Assembly (NCBI RefSeq): GCF_023715105.1 | Contig: NZ_JAMBNO010000001.1 | Span: 186,001-250,000, forward strand | Direction: 5' to 3' | Length of the DNA: 64,000 bases | Origin: Hydrogenophaga intermedia | GTDB taxonomy: Bacteria > Pseudomonadota > Gammaproteobacteria > Burkholderiales > Burkholderiaceae_C | Shown: positions 26,123 to 35,882 of the stretch, piece after piece | Position numbering within the stretch: position 1 is the stretch's first letter | How the letters are laid out: each line of letters starts with the position of its first letter | Notes under the pieces: model-generated | Databases searched by the model: none | Seen by the model: the letters and a program-made list of their open reading frames with translations, nothing else | What the model was told of the DNA's origin: nothing | Made by a program: the position numbers and the translations under genes

Positions 26123-26224
26123 GCCCGCGCTGTGTTCGCAAGTGGTTGATTTGCTTGCCGCGCGCTGCGAGCCGGGCGCTTGCTTGGTGCGCGCGAACCC
26201 TTGTTGTGCACCGCAGCAGTGCAC

Positions 26225-27475
26225 TCAGCGCGGCGGCAGCACCGCGGCCATCGAGAGCACCGCCTCGGCCACGTCCACCAGGCGCCGGTTCTGGTTCATG
26301 GCCATCTGGCGCAGCGCCTTGTGCGCATCGGCCTCGCTCAGGTGGCGGTGCGCCATCAACAAGCCCTTGGCGCGTTCGATGAGCCGGCGCTCGTTGAGGC
26401 TGGCGCGCACGGCCTCGAGTTCATCCCCCATCGCCTGCAGCCGGCGTGCCTGGTCGTTGACGAGTTCAAGCACCGAGCGCTCCAGGGGCAAGCCGAAGCC
26501 CTGGGTGGTGACCGGCGCGGGGTGCGGGTCGGCAGGAGCCAGGTAGAACGCCAGCGGATCGGGTGCCGGATGCGCGGCGAGCGCGCCGAATGTGGCGAGT
26601 TCGGCCTGGGCGTGTGCGATCTTTTCGCTGCACAGATCGCGCAGGTCGGCGGTGAGGCGGTCTTCCACGCCCTTCATGCCGTCGATGCGCGCGCTGCAGG
26701 TGTCGAACCAGGTCTGGCTGAGCTCGGGCCTGAGGGCGGCACCGTGCGCCGCGGTGCACAGCACGCGGCGCAGGCGCTCCAGTTCGGCCAGCGTGCCGCC
26801 GGCGTGCGGCGCGGTGAGCATGGCGCGGGTCTCGGGCGGCGCGAAGGCGCCGAACACCTCCAGGCAACGATCCTGCGATTCGATGAGGTGCAGCAGGCGT
26901 TGCTGCTCGGCCGCATCGGCCTGGCCGCGCGCGAACAGGGCCGCGCCCAGTGCGCGCTCCTGCCCCGCGAACTCCTTGCCCTGCATGAAATTGAACTGCG
27001 CCACCAGCCGGCGCGAGACCTCGGGGTCGGTGGCGCTGTCGGCGGCCTCGAACACCACGGCCAGCAGCGCGGCGATGAGGCGCACGTAGGCCTCGGTGGC
27101 GCGCGCGGTATTCCATTCACCGCCGCACAGGCGTTCGCGCAGGGGCTCCAGGCCGTCCAGCCCTTGAAGCACATAGGCGATTCGGCTGAACAGGCGCGCG
27201 CCGTGGCCAGCCTGTGCGGCGCTGGCGTCCAGCCGCTCGAACTGCGCGCGCCATTCGGCCTCGACCTGCCGCGAGGCACCCAGCTGGGCACCCCGCGCCT
27301 CGTTGAAGCGCGTGCCCTGCGACGCCAGCACCATGTTGGTCAGCCCGCGCTCGCGCTGCAGGCTGTGCACCAGCCGCGCGGTCACGTCCACCAGCGTGGC
27401 GGTGAACGCCAGTCGCTGCAGGCCATCGATCTCGCAGCGCTTGGCGGCCAGCAGAAAGTCCAGGCCCGTTTTCAT
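26225..27475 (-). CDS. nasR: Nitrate-responsive transcription antiterminator (NIT-ANTAR)
   Basis: The 416-residue soluble protein joins an N-terminal NIT (nitrate and nitrite sensing) helical domain at about 35-300 to a C-terminal ANTAR RNA-binding domain at about 345-405. NIT features include [20 protein letters not shown]. The ANTAR part is [33 protein letters not shown]. The Klebsiella NasR it resembles binds nitrate or nitrite and then prevents termination in the nas leader. Its stop is 282 nt upstream of nrtA and it is divergent from tsaD. Its own promoter would lie in 27476-27548; no clear box is seen there. Confidence 0.93.
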   Translation of the reverse strand: MKTGLDFLLAAKRCEIDGLQRLAFTATLVDVTARLVHSLQRERGLTNMVLASQGTRFNEARGAQLGASRQVEAEWRAQFERLDASAAQAGHGARLFSRIAYVLQGLDGLEPLRERLCGGEWNTARATEAYVRLIAALLAVVFEAADSATDPEVSRRLVAQFNFMQGKEFAGQERALGAALFARGQADAAEQQRLLHLIESQDRCLEVFGAFAPPETRAMLTAPHAGGTLAELERLRRVLCTAAHGAALRPELSQTWFDTCSARIDGMKGVEDRLTADLRDLCSEKIAHAQAELATFGALAAHPAPDPLAFYLAPADPHPAPVTTQGFGLPLERSVLELVNDQARRLQAMGDELEAVRASLNERRLIERAKGLLMAHRHLSEADAHKALRQMAMNQNRRLVDVAEAVLSMAAVLPPR

Positions 27476-27548
27476 TCCTCGTCCACCCCATGCCTCATCA
27501 CCCCCTCACGTGAGCAACAAGCGTGCCGCGCTTAAACTCCCGCCCCTC

Positions 27549-28634
27549 ATGCGAATCCTGGGTATCGAATCCTCCTGCGACGAAACCGGCGTGGCCCTGG
27601 TGGATGCCAGTGGCCACGGCGTGCCGCGTCTGCTGGGTCACGCGCTGCACAGCCAGATCGACATGCACCAGGCCTATGGCGGTGTGGTGCCCGAGCTGGC
27701 CAGCCGCGACCACATCCGCCGCGTGCTGCCGCTCACCGACGCGGTGCTGGCGCAGGCCGGCCTGGGGCTGGACGCGATCGATGCAGTGGCCTGCACGCGT
27801 GGCCCCGGTCTGGCCGGGGCGTTGTTGGTGGGCACCGGCGTGGCGCACGCGCTCGGCGTGGCGCTGGGCAAGCCGGTGATCGGCGTGCATCACCTCGAAG
27901 GGCACTTGTTGTCGCCCTTCCTGAGTGCGGACCCGCCCGAGTTCCCGTTCGTGGCCTTGCTCGTGTCGGGTGGCCACACGCAGCTGATGCGGGTGGACGG
28001 GGTGGGGCGCTACGAACTCCTGGGTGAGACCATCGATGACGCGGCCGGCGAAGCCTTCGACAAGTCCGCCAAGCTGCTGGGCCTGGGCTACCCGGGCGGG
28101 CCGGCACTGGCTCGGCTGGCGGAGCAGGGCAGCGACATCGCCTACAAGTTTCCGCGCCCGCTGTTGCACAGCGGTGATCTCGATTTCTCTTTTGCCGGCC
28201 TCAAGACGGCGGTGCTCACGCAGGTGAAGCGTCTCGCACATGCGGCGCCCGAGGGCCCGGCCACCACCCACCTGGCCGACCCACTGACACCGCAGGAAAA
28301 AGCCGACGTGGCCGCCAGCGTGCAGGCCGCCATCGTGGACGTGCTGGTGAAGAAGTCGCTCGCCGCGATCGAAAGCACCGGCCTGCGCCGGCTTGTGGTG
28401 GCAGGCGGCGTGGGCGCGAACGCACGCTTGCGTGCCCAATTGAACGCGCAAGCCACGCGGCGCGGCTTGCGCGTGCACTACCCCGAGCTGGCCCTGTGCA
28501 CCGACAACGGCGCCATGATCGCCCTGGCCGCCGGGCTGCGCGCCCAGGCCGGTTTGCTCGGGCAAACCGGGCCGGCGGGCCGTTTCGACGTCGCGCCGCG
28601 GTGGCCGCTGGCCAACCTGTCGCCGGCGGTGTGA
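27549..28634 (+). CDS. tsaD: tRNA threonylcarbamoyladenosine transferase
   Basis: The 361-residue TsaD/Gcp protein transfers threonylcarbamoyl to A37 of ANN-decoding tRNAs with TsaB and TsaE. Motifs: [36 protein letters not shown] and the metal ligands in [32 protein letters not shown] and [16 protein letters not shown] (nucleotide site) follow. It is about 20 residues longer than E. coli TsaD (337), partly from a loop near [19 protein letters not shown]. The start was chosen at MRILGIES, because an in-frame upstream ATG overlaps nasR. Confidence 0.97.
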   Translation: MRILGIESSCDETGVALVDASGHGVPRLLGHALHSQIDMHQAYGGVVPELASRDHIRRVLPLTDAVLAQAGLGLDAIDAVACTRGPGLAGALLVGTGVAHALGVALGKPVIGVHHLEGHLLSPFLSADPPEFPFVALLVSGGHTQLMRVDGVGRYELLGETIDDAAGEAFDKSAKLLGLGYPGGPALARLAEQGSDIAYKFPRPLLHSGDLDFSFAGLKTAVLTQVKRLAHAAPEGPATTHLADPLTPQEKADVAASVQAAIVDVLVKKSLAAIESTGLRRLVVAGGVGANARLRAQLNAQATRRGLRVHYPELALCTDNGAMIALAAGLRAQAGLLGQTGPAGRFDVAPRWPLANLSPAV

Positions 28635-28691
28635 CACCGCATTGCATGCCGATCAGAGGTCGAAAGCTCGCAATAATTATGAATTAAAGTC

Positions 28692-28719
28692 TCGATCTGT
28701 CGCGCATGCGACAAATCGA
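28692..28719 (+). promoter_or_regulatory. 28-bp inverted repeat (operator-like) upstream of an SBP gene
   Basis: TCGATCTGTCGC (28692-28703) and GCGACAAATCGA (28708-28719) form 12-nt arms with one mismatch around GCAT. It lies directly downstream of an AT-rich block (28671-28690, AATAATTATGAATTAAAG) and 45 nt before the binding-protein ATG. The placement suits a repressor operator or a 5'-UTR hairpin. A second inverted repeat (GGGCGC...GCGCCC, 28722-28741) follows. No regulator gene is adjacent. Confidence 0.5.
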
Positions 28720-28764
28720 CAGGGCGCCCCATCGTGCGCCCGAGGTTTCACCACGGAGTTGTCC

Positions 28765-30060
28765 ATGTTTCCCGTTTCCCGTCGCCGCGGCCTGGCCGCG
28801 CTGGGCGCCGCCCTGCTGTCCGTTTCCGCCGTGCCGCTGGCATTGGCCCAGTCTGCCCCGTCGGCGCCGCGTGGCGAGCCGATCCGCATCGCCATGATCG
28901 AAGGGCTTTCGGGCCCGTTTGCCAACACCGGCGAGGCGGTGTACCGAAACCTGTTGTGGGCGGCCGAGCGCGTGAACGCGCGGGGCGGCGTCAAGCTGCC
29001 CGGTGGCGCGCGTCCGCTGCAGATTGAACGCTTCGACAGCAAAGGGCAGACCGAGGAGGCGCTGTCCTCGCTGCGACTGGCGGTCGATCGGGGCATTGCG
29101 ATCGTGGCCCAGGGCAACTCGTCGGCCGCGGCCAGTGCGCTGATCGAGGCGATCAACAAGCACAACGAGCGCGAGCCACAGCGCCGCCAGCTCTTCCTCA
29201 ACTACTCCGCGGTGGACCCGTCGCTCACCAACGAGAAATGCAGCTTCTGGCATTTCCGCTTCGATGCCCACGCCGACATGCGCATGAGCGCGCTCATGGG
29301 CGTGCTTCGCGAAGACAAGGACTTGAAACGCATCTACCTGATCGGCCAGGACTACAGCTTCGGCCAGGGTGTGCTGCGCGAGGCGCGGCGTCAGCTGGGC
29401 GCGCAGCGGCCCGACGTGCAGATCGTGGGTGACGAGCTGCACCCGATTGGCCGCGTGAAGGACTTCCTCCCGTACGCCACCAAGATCAAAACCAGCGGCG
29501 CGCAGGCCGTGCTCACCGGCAACTGGGGCAACGACCTTACGTTGCTGGTGAAGGCTGCCCGCGATGTCGGCTTCGAGGGCCGCTTCTACACCTTCTACGG
29601 CAACGCGCTGGGCGCACCCGCGGCCATCGGCGAGGCCGGCGTGGGCAAGGTGGTCGCCGTGGCCGACTGGTTCCCGAACGTACCCAACGCCGACAGCGAG
29701 ACCTTCTATCGCAGCTTTCGCGAGCGCTTTCCCAAACCCGAAGACGATTACGTGCACATGCGCATGCAGCTCATGATCGAAGCGCTGGCGCAGGCCATCG
29801 AGCGCGCGGGCAAGGTGGAGGCGGGCGCGATTGCTGCCGCGCTGGCGCAGGCCGACGTGTCGCTGGCCGGTCAGCGCGGGCGCATGCGCGAGGGCGATCA
29901 CCAGTTCCAGCAGAACCTGGCCGTGGCCGTGATGGAGCGCCAGGGCGCGCCTGGCGTGAAGTTCGATGTCGAAGGCTCGGGCTACGGTTTCCGGGTGATC
30001 CGCAACCTCGCGCCGCAGCAGGCCGAGATGCCGCACACCTGTACGATGGGCCGTCCCTGA
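28765..30060 (+). CDS. Periplasmic substrate-binding protein, branched-chain amino acid type
   Basis: The 431-residue protein has a signal peptide (MFPVSRRRGLAALGAALLSV...LALAQ, with RRR before the hydrophobic core) and a type I periplasmic fold starting IRIAMIEGLSGPFANTG. IYLIGQDYSFGQGVLREARRQ and DFLPYATKIKTSGAQAVLTGNWG are typical of LivK-like proteins. The ligand is unknown; urea, amides and short amino acids are possible for the family. GGAG lies 5 nt upstream of the ATG. No permease or ATPase lies beside it; the next gene is an aminotransferase 18 nt downstream. Confidence 0.87.
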   Translation: MFPVSRRRGLAALGAALLSVSAVPLALAQSAPSAPRGEPIRIAMIEGLSGPFANTGEAVYRNLLWAAERVNARGGVKLPGGARPLQIERFDSKGQTEEALSSLRLAVDRGIAIVAQGNSSAAASALIEAINKHNEREPQRRQLFLNYSAVDPSLTNEKCSFWHFRFDAHADMRMSALMGVLREDKDLKRIYLIGQDYSFGQGVLREARRQLGAQRPDVQIVGDELHPIGRVKDFLPYATKIKTSGAQAVLTGNWGNDLTLLVKAARDVGFEGRFYTFYGNALGAPAAIGEAGVGKVVAVADWFPNVPNADSETFYRSFRERFPKPEDDYVHMRMQLMIEALAQAIERAGKVEAGAIAAALAQADVSLAGQRGRMREGDHQFQQNLAVAVMERQGAPGVKFDVEGSGYGFRVIRNLAPQQAEMPHTCTMGRP

Positions 30061-30078
30061 CAACGACGGAGAGCGGTA

Positions 30079-31254
30079 ATGCGTGAGGTGGTGGCGGGCC
30101 TGCAGGGCTCGCGGATTCGGGAGGTGGCCAATGAGGGCATCGGCCGCGAGGGCGTGCTGGCGTTCTGGTTCGGCGAGAGCGACGAGGTGACGCCCGAGCC
30201 GATCCGCGCCGCAGCGATCGCTTCGCTGCAAGCGGGCGAGACGTTCTATGCCCACAACCTGGGCCTGCCCGAGCTGCGTCAGGCCATCGCCGGCTACACC
30301 GAGCGCCTGCACCCCGGCCGCGGGGCGACGCACTGGTTTGAGCGCATCGCCGTCACATCGGGCGGCGTCAACGGCCTCATGCTGGCCGCCCAGACGCTCG
30401 TGAACGCGGGCGACGAGGTGGTGGTGCTCACGCCTGCCTGGCCCAACCTGGTGGCGCAGCCGCAGATCATGGGGGCGCGTGTGCGCACGGTGTCGCTGGT
30501 GCCGCGCGCCGGCGCCTGGACGCTCGACCTCGGCGCCCTGCGTGCTGCCATCACACCGGCCACGCGTGTGCTGATCGTCAACGCGCCGGCCAACCCGACC
30601 GGCTTCACGCTCACCGCGGTCGAGCAGCGCGCCATCCTGGCGCACTGCCGCGCCACGGGTACCTGGATCGTCGCCGACGAGGTCTACGAGCGGCTTTACT
30701 TCGAAGCCGATACCGCGAATGGTGCGGCGCCGAGCTTCCTGGACGTGGCTGAGCCCGAGGACCGCCTGATCGTGGCCCACAGCTTCTCCAAGAGCTTTCT
30801 GATGACTGGCTGGCGCCTGGGGTGGCTGGTGCTGCCGCGGGCCCTCACCGAGCCGGTGGGCAAGCTGATCGAGTTCAACACCTCGTGCGCGCCGGTGTTC
30901 GTGCAACGCGGCGCGGTGGCCGCCATCGCCCATGGCGATTCGGTCACGCCCGCCCTGGTGGCCCACCTGCGCCAATGCCGCGACTCCCTGGTGCCGCTGC
31001 TGCAGGCACTGCCGGGTGTGGCGCTGGCCACGCCGCGCGCCGGCATGTATGCCTTTTTCCAATTGCCGGGGCAGGCTGACTGCCTGAACGTTGCAAAACG
31101 ACTGGTGCGCGAAGCCGGCCTCGGGTTGGCGCCGGGCAGCGCTTTCGGGGCCGAGGCCAGCGGCTGGCTGCGCTGGTGTTTTGCCAGCCGCGACACCGCA
31201 CGCCTGGTCGAGGGCGTGGCGCGCCTGAAGGGCTGGCTGGCGACGGCCCGTTGA
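30079..31254 (+). CDS. PLP-dependent aminotransferase, class I/II
   Basis: The 391-residue enzyme has the fold-type I aminotransferase layout. ITPATRVLIVNAPANPTGF contains the family Asn-Pro-Thr-Gly. The PLP contact is WIVADEVYERLYF. The PLP-binding lysine is in AHSFSKSFLMTGWRLGWL. MREVVAGLQGSRIREVANEG and FWFGESDEVTPEPI suit enzymes of the aspartate or aromatic aminotransferase group. The amino acid substrate is unknown. It follows the binding-protein gene by 18 nt, so the two may form a small catabolic operon. Confidence 0.9.
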   Translation: MREVVAGLQGSRIREVANEGIGREGVLAFWFGESDEVTPEPIRAAAIASLQAGETFYAHNLGLPELRQAIAGYTERLHPGRGATHWFERIAVTSGGVNGLMLAAQTLVNAGDEVVVLTPAWPNLVAQPQIMGARVRTVSLVPRAGAWTLDLGALRAAITPATRVLIVNAPANPTGFTLTAVEQRAILAHCRATGTWIVADEVYERLYFEADTANGAAPSFLDVAEPEDRLIVAHSFSKSFLMTGWRLGWLVLPRALTEPVGKLIEFNTSCAPVFVQRGAVAAIAHGDSVTPALVAHLRQCRDSLVPLLQALPGVALATPRAGMYAFFQLPGQADCLNVAKRLVREAGLGLAPGSAFGAEASGWLRWCFASRDTARLVEGVARLKGWLATAR

Positions 31255-31394
31255 GCGGCAGCCCCCCGCCAGGCCGATTCGGCTAGAATGCCGGGTTGCC
31301 GTTGCGCTCGCAGTGGCAGTTCACGCCCGTCGCGGCAGGTCGAACCAACGGTTGGCAGTCGCTGCAGCGGGACGCAAGTTCACAGGAAACCGAA

Positions 31395-31661
31395 ATGATT
31401 GCTCAACAAGCCAAGGCGGACGTCATTGCCGCCAATGCCCGTGCCGCCCACGACACCGGCAGCCCCGAAGTCCAGGTCGCGCTGCTGACCGCCCGGATCA
31501 ACGAACTCACCCCGCACTTCAAGACGCACGCCAAGGACCACCACGGCCGTCGCGGTCTGCTGCGCATGGTGAGCCGCCGCCGCAAGCTGCTCGACTACCT
31601 CAAGGCCAAGGACGCCGACCGCTACCTGGCCCTGATCCAGAAACTGGGCCTGCGCAAGTAA
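31395..31661 (+). CDS. rpsO: Small ribosomal subunit protein uS15
   Basis: The 88-residue protein has the S15 core: [35 protein letters not shown], then [20 protein letters not shown]. It binds 16S rRNA helices 20-22 early in 30S assembly. The start at 31395 was chosen because it gives the standard length and is preceded by AGGAAAC; an in-frame ATG at 31296 would add a non-conserved peptide. An intrinsic terminator follows, and pnp lies downstream as in most proteobacteria. Confidence 0.97.
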   Translation: MIAQQAKADVIAANARAAHDTGSPEVQVALLTARINELTPHFKTHAKDHHGRRGLLRMVSRRRKLLDYLKAKDADRYLALIQKLGLRK

Positions 31662-31686
31662 TTTGAGCCGGGTGTGCCCACGCAAC

Positions 31687-31719
31687 AAGCCTGAGTTGGT
31701 TCGCTGGCTCGGGCTTTTT
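31687..31719 (+). terminator. Intrinsic terminator after rpsO
   Basis: AAGCCTGAG (31687-31695) pairs with CTCGGGCTT (31708-31716) through 9 bp with one G-U, followed by TTTTTG. It lies 26 nt past the rpsO stop and before the pnp leader, so it should limit readthrough from rpsO into pnp. Confidence 0.8.
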
Positions 31720-31776
31720 GCGTTCTGCGCACCGGTTCGCTGAAGTCCGGAGTTCACACACCGAGCGAAGCTGTGT

Positions 31777-31817
31777 CATTCCAAAGCGGTTGCGCGCTGC
31801 GCAGCGGCTCTGGAATG
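31777..31817 (+). promoter_or_regulatory. pnp leader stem-loop, likely RNase III processing site
   Basis: CATTCCA (31777-31783) and TGGAATG (31811-31817) close a long imperfect hairpin. AAGCGGTTGCGC on the left pairs partly with GCGCAGCGGCTC on the right. A smaller ACACA/TGTGT hairpin precedes it (31757-31777). In enterobacteria the pnp leader carries such a duplex, which RNase III cuts so that PNPase can autoregulate. Here the position (about 90 nt before the pnp ATG) and shape fit that model; no cleavage evidence is visible. Confidence 0.55.
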
Positions 31818-31908
31818 GCATCGTGTTCTGGGTGCGTTCTCCGGGAAGGTGCAGACCACTGCACGCCATGCCGCCCGAAGAAGCGGGCGGCGAACAGGAG
31901 ATGAACCC

Positions 31909-34074
31909 ATGAGCATGTTCAACAAAGTCACCAAGACCTTCCAGTGGGGCCAGCACACGGTCACCATGGAAACCGGCGAAATCGCGCGCCAGTCCACCGG
32001 CGCCGTTCTGCTCGACATGGAGGGCACCGTGGTGCTGGCCACCGTCGTCGCGCGCAAGGAAGCCAAGGCCGGCCAGGATTTCTTCCCGCTGACCGTGGAC
32101 TACATCGAGAAGACCTACGCCGCCGGCAAGATCCCCGGCAGCTTCTTCAAGCGCGAAGGCCGCCCGAGCGAGCTGGAGACGCTGACCAGCCGCCTGATCG
32201 ACCGCCCGATCCGCCCCCTGTTTCCCGAGGGCTTCTTCAACGAAGTGCAGGTGGTCATCCACACGCTGTCGCTGAACCCCGAGGTGGATGCCGACATCGC
32301 CGCGATGATCGCGACCTCGGCCGCGCTGTCGGTCTCCGGCATCCCCTTCAACGGCCCGATCGGTGCCGCGCGCGTGGGCTACATCAACGGCCAGTACGTG
32401 CTCAACCCGGGCCAGACCGAGCGCCAGAACTCGCAGATGGATCTGGTGGTCGCCGGCACGCAGGCCGCGGTGCTGATGGTCGAATCCGAGGCCGAGCAGC
32501 TGTCCGAAGAGATCATGCTGGGCGCCGTGGTGTTCGGCCACGAGCAGGGCAACATCGCGATCAACGCCATCAACGACCTGGTGCGCGAAGCCGGCAAGCC
32601 CGAGTGGACCTGGGAAGCCCCCGCGCGCGACGAACCGCTGATCGCCAAGGTGGCCGAACTCGGCGAAGACAAGCTGCGCGCTGCCTACCAGATCCGCAAC
32701 AAGCAGGCACGCACCCAGGCCTGCCGTGAGGCCTACGCCGCCGTGATGGACGGCCTCAAGGCCGCCGGCGTCGAGTTCGACAGCGTCAAGGTCGAAGGCC
32801 TGCTGTTCGATATCGAAGCGCGCATCGTGCGCGGCCAGATCCTGGCTGGCGAGCCGCGCATCGACGGCCGCGACACGCGCACCGTGCGCAACATCGAGAT
32901 CCGCAACGGCGTGCTGCCGCGCACCCACGGCTCGGCGCTGTTCACGCGCGGTGAAACCCAGGCGCTGGTGATTGCCACGCTGGGCACCGACCGCGACGCG
33001 CAGAAGATCGACGCGCTGGCCGGCGAGTTTGAAGACCGCTTCATGCTCCACTACAACATGCCGCCCTTCGCCACCGGCGAAACCGGCCGCGTGGGCAGCC
33101 CCAAGCGCCGCGAGATCGGCCACGGCCGCCTGGCCAAGCGCGCCCTGGTGGCCTGCCTGCCGAGCAAGGAAGAGTTCCCCTACACCATCCGTGTGGTGTC
33201 CGAGATCACCGAGTCCAACGGTTCGTCGTCGATGGCCTCCGTCTGCGGCGGCTGCCTGGCACTGATGGACGCCGGCGTGCCGATGAAGGCGCACGTCGCC
33301 GGCATCGCCATGGGCCTCATCAAGGATGGCAACCGCTTTGCCGTGCTGACCGACATCCTGGGTGACGAAGATCATCTGGGCGACATGGACTTCAAGGTCG
33401 CCGGCACCACCAACGGCATCACCGCCCTGCAGATGGACATCAAGATCCAGGGCATCACCAAGGAAATCATGCAGGTCGCGCTGGCCCAAGCCAAAGAGGC
33501 GCGCATGCACATCCTGGGCAAGATGCAGGAAGCCATGGGCGAGGCCAAGACCGAGATCTCCAGTTTTGCGCCCAAGCTGTACACGATGAAGATCAACCCG
33601 GAGAAGATCCGCGACGTGATCGGCAAGGGCGGCGCCGTGATCCGTGCGCTGACCGAAGAAACCGGCACCCAGATCAACATCGACGAAGACGGCACCATCA
33701 CCATCGCCTCCACCGATTCGGCCAAGGCCGACGAGGCAAAACGCCGCATCGAACAGATCACGGCCGAGGTGGAAGTGGGCAAGGTCTACGAAGGCCCGAT
33801 CACCAAGATCCTCGACTTCGGTGCCCTGGTGAACCTGCTGCCCGGCAAGGACGGCCTGCTGCACATCAGCCAGATCGCGCACGAGCGCGTCGAGAAGGTC
33901 ACCGACTACCTGTCGGAAGGCCAGATCGTGAAGGTCAAGGTGCTCGAGACCGACGAGAAGGGTCGCGTCAAGCTGTCGATGAAGGCGCTGCTCGAGCGCA
34001 ACGGCGGTGGTGATCGTGGTGATCGCGCGTCCGCCGAGGCCGCTGCCCAGCAGCAGCAACAGCAGCAGCAGTAA
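31909..34074 (+). CDS. pnp: Polyribonucleotide nucleotidyltransferase (PNPase)
   Basis: The 721-residue 3'-5' phosphorolytic exoribonuclease has two RNase PH-like domains (about 10-230 and 315-545) joined by a helical linker. A KH domain ([17 protein letters not shown], about 560-620) and an S1 domain ([19 protein letters not shown], about 625-695) follow. The C-terminus is a short Gly/Asp/Arg stretch ending in eight glutamines from a CAG/CAA tract. It degrades mRNA, with or without RNase E. The start at MSMFNKV has AGGAG 9 nt upstream. Confidence 0.97.
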   Translation: MSMFNKVTKTFQWGQHTVTMETGEIARQSTGAVLLDMEGTVVLATVVARKEAKAGQDFFPLTVDYIEKTYAAGKIPGSFFKREGRPSELETLTSRLIDRPIRPLFPEGFFNEVQVVIHTLSLNPEVDADIAAMIATSAALSVSGIPFNGPIGAARVGYINGQYVLNPGQTERQNSQMDLVVAGTQAAVLMVESEAEQLSEEIMLGAVVFGHEQGNIAINAINDLVREAGKPEWTWEAPARDEPLIAKVAELGEDKLRAAYQIRNKQARTQACREAYAAVMDGLKAAGVEFDSVKVEGLLFDIEARIVRGQILAGEPRIDGRDTRTVRNIEIRNGVLPRTHGSALFTRGETQALVIATLGTDRDAQKIDALAGEFEDRFMLHYNMPPFATGETGRVGSPKRREIGHGRLAKRALVACLPSKEEFPYTIRVVSEITESNGSSSMASVCGGCLALMDAGVPMKAHVAGIAMGLIKDGNRFAVLTDILGDEDHLGDMDFKVAGTTNGITALQMDIKIQGITKEIMQVALAQAKEARMHILGKMQEAMGEAKTEISSFAPKLYTMKINPEKIRDVIGKGGAVIRALTEETGTQINIDEDGTITIASTDSAKADEAKRRIEQITAEVEVGKVYEGPITKILDFGALVNLLPGKDGLLHISQIAHERVEKVTDYLSEGQIVKVKVLETDEKGRVKLSMKALLERNGGGDRGDRASAEAAAQQQQQQQQ
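34048..34071 (+). repeat. CAG/CAA trinucleotide tract at the pnp 3' end
   Basis: Eight glutamine codons in a row (CAG x3, CAA, CAG x4) end directly at the pnp TAA. Trinucleotide runs like this can change length by slippage without shifting frame. It encodes the polyglutamine tail of PNPase (residues 714-721). A functional effect is unknown. Confidence 0.8.
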
Positions 34075-34087
34075 GGTACGCGCCGAC

Positions 34088-35086
34088 ATGCCGAGCATGC
34101 AGGTTGTCGAGATCGGCGCCTACGGTGGCCCCGAGGTGTTGCGCCTGGCCGAGCGCGAACGCCCGGTGGCGAGTACAGGTGAGGTGCTGATCCGTGTCAG
34201 CGCGTCGGGCGTGAACCGCCCCGACGTGCTGCAGCGCACCGGCAACTACCCGGTGCCGCCCGGCGCGTCCGACATCCCTGGCCTCGAAGTGGCCGGTGTC
34301 ATCGAATCCGGTGACGTGGCGGCCATGGCCGAGGCCGGGCTGAAGGTCGGTGATCGCGTCTGTGCGTTGGTGGCCGGTGGCGGCTACGCGCAATGGTGCG
34401 TGGCCCCCGTCGGCCAGTGCCTGCCGGTGCCGGCGGGTCTGGACGACGTGGCCGCAGCCTCGCTGCCCGAGACCTTCTTCACCGTGTGGAGCAACGTGTT
34501 CGACCGCGGTCGCCTGCAGCCCGGTGAGACCCTGCTCGTGCAGGGTGGCACCAGCGGCATCGGCGTCACCGTCATCCAGATGGCCAAGGCCATGGGCGCG
34601 GTGGTGATTGCGACCGCCGGCAGCGACGAGAAGTGCGCGGCCTGCAAGGCGCTGGGCGCTGACCACGCGATCAACTACCGCACGCAGGATTTCGTTGCCG
34701 CCGTGGCCGACATCACCGGCGGCCGTGGCGTGGACGTGATCCTCGACATGGTCGCAGGCAGCTACGTGGCACGCGAAATCGACTGTCTGGCCGAGGACGG
34801 CCGGCTGGTCATCATTGCGGTGCAGGGCGGCGTGAAGGCCGAGTTCAACGCCGGTCTGGTGCTGCGTCGTCGCCTCACCATCACCGGCTCCACGTTGCGC
34901 CCGCGCCCTGTGGCCTTCAAAGCCGCCATTGCGCGCTCGCTGCGTGAACGCGTGTGGCCGCTGTTGGCGGCGGGCACCATCAAGCCGGTGATCCACCAGG
35001 TGTTCGAGCCCGCGCAAGCGGCCGACGCCCACGCGCTCATGGAATCGAATCGCCACATCGGCAAGCTGATGCTGCGTTGGTCATGA
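34088..35086 (+). CDS. NAD(P)H:quinone oxidoreductase, zeta-crystallin (PIG3) type
   Basis: The 332-residue medium-chain dehydrogenase lacks the zinc cysteines of alcohol dehydrogenases. It has the quinone-oxidoreductase motifs [20 protein letters not shown] and [21 protein letters not shown] (NADPH-binding Rossmann turn). LCLASS members reduce quinones one electron at a time. Its stop overlaps the tpiA start (ATGA). Similar genes sit between pnp and tpiA in related bacteria. The physiological substrate is unknown. Confidence 0.88.
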   Translation: MPSMQVVEIGAYGGPEVLRLAERERPVASTGEVLIRVSASGVNRPDVLQRTGNYPVPPGASDIPGLEVAGVIESGDVAAMAEAGLKVGDRVCALVAGGGYAQWCVAPVGQCLPVPAGLDDVAAASLPETFFTVWSNVFDRGRLQPGETLLVQGGTSGIGVTVIQMAKAMGAVVIATAGSDEKCAACKALGADHAINYRTQDFVAAVADITGGRGVDVILDMVAGSYVAREIDCLAEDGRLVIIAVQGGVKAEFNAGLVLRRRLTITGSTLRPRPVAFKAAIARSLRERVWPLLAAGTIKPVIHQVFEPAQAADAHALMESNRHIGKLMLRWS

Positions 35087-35829
35087 CGATGAAAAAACTC
35101 ATTGCCGGCAACTGGAAGATGAATGGCGGCCTGGCCGCCAATGAGGCGTTGCTGCGCGCGCTGCTGGCACAGATCGGTTCGCCCGCCGCCGAGGTGGCGG
35201 TGTGCGCGCCGACCCCCTATCTGGCGCAGATGCAGTCCTTGCTTCACGGCACCGCCATCGCCTGGGGCGCGCAGGACGTTTCGCCGCACGAGCAGGGCGC
35301 CTACACCGGTGAGGTGTCGGTGGCCATGCTGCGCGACTTCGGTTGCCGCTTTGCCATCGTCGGCCACTCCGAGCGCCGCCAGTACCACGGCGAGACCGAT
35401 GCGCTGGTGGCCGCCAAGGCCCAGCGTGCGCTTGCGGGCGGCGTCACCCCCATCGTCTGCGTGGGCGAAACACTGGCCGAGCGTGAAGCCGGCCAGACCG
35501 AGGCCGTGGTCAAACGTCAGCTCGCCGCGGTGATCCACACCGTGGCGCACTGCACGAGCGAGATCGTGGTGGCTTACGAGCCCGTGTGGGCCATCGGTAC
35601 CGGCAAGACCGCCACGCCAGAGCAGGCCCAGCAGGTGCATGCGGTGTTGCGGGCGCAGATCGCTGCGGCAACCGCCCACCCCGAACGCGTGCGCATTCTC
35701 TATGGCGGCAGCATGAACGCGGCCAACGCCGCCAGCTTGCTGGCGCAGCCCGATATTGACGGCGGCCTCATCGGCGGTGCGTCGCTCAAGGCGCCCGATT
35801 TCCTGCAGATCGTCGCTGCCGCCCACTGA
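35083..35829 (+). CDS. tpiA: Triosephosphate isomerase
   Basis: The 248-residue TIM barrel interconverts dihydroxyacetone phosphate and glyceraldehyde 3-phosphate. Catalytic motifs: AGNWKMNG (Asn, Lys), IVGHSERR (His), [16 protein letters not shown] (Glu and the flexible loop), and phosphate-binding YGGSM and LIGGASL. The start at 35083 ([10 protein letters not shown]) overlaps the previous gene by 4 nt; the ATG at 35089 is an alternative two codons later. It is followed by secG, a common pairing. Confidence 0.97.
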   Translation: MTMKKLIAGNWKMNGGLAANEALLRALLAQIGSPAAEVAVCAPTPYLAQMQSLLHGTAIAWGAQDVSPHEQGAYTGEVSVAMLRDFGCRFAIVGHSERRQYHGETDALVAAKAQRALAGGVTPIVCVGETLAEREAGQTEAVVKRQLAAVIHTVAHCTSEIVVAYEPVWAIGTGKTATPEQAQQVHAVLRAQIAAATAHPERVRILYGGSMNAANAASLLAQPDIDGGLIGGASLKAPDFLQIVAAAH

Positions 35830-35882
35830 TTCAGAACCTTCAGCAACGGCGCGCGCCGTTCGCACGAAACCCGGAGAAATCG

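Noticed and set aside
26185..26191. NtrC binding site upstream of the nas sigma-54 promoter
   Set aside because: Only one half-site (TGGTGCG) matches; the other arm agrees at about 3 of 7 positions, so it is mentioned but not annotated.
28684..34098. Long antisense frames over the SBP/aminotransferase region and over pnp
   Set aside because: Low-complexity products (Ala, Arg, His, Gly) with no motifs; they mirror the codon bias of the sense genes.
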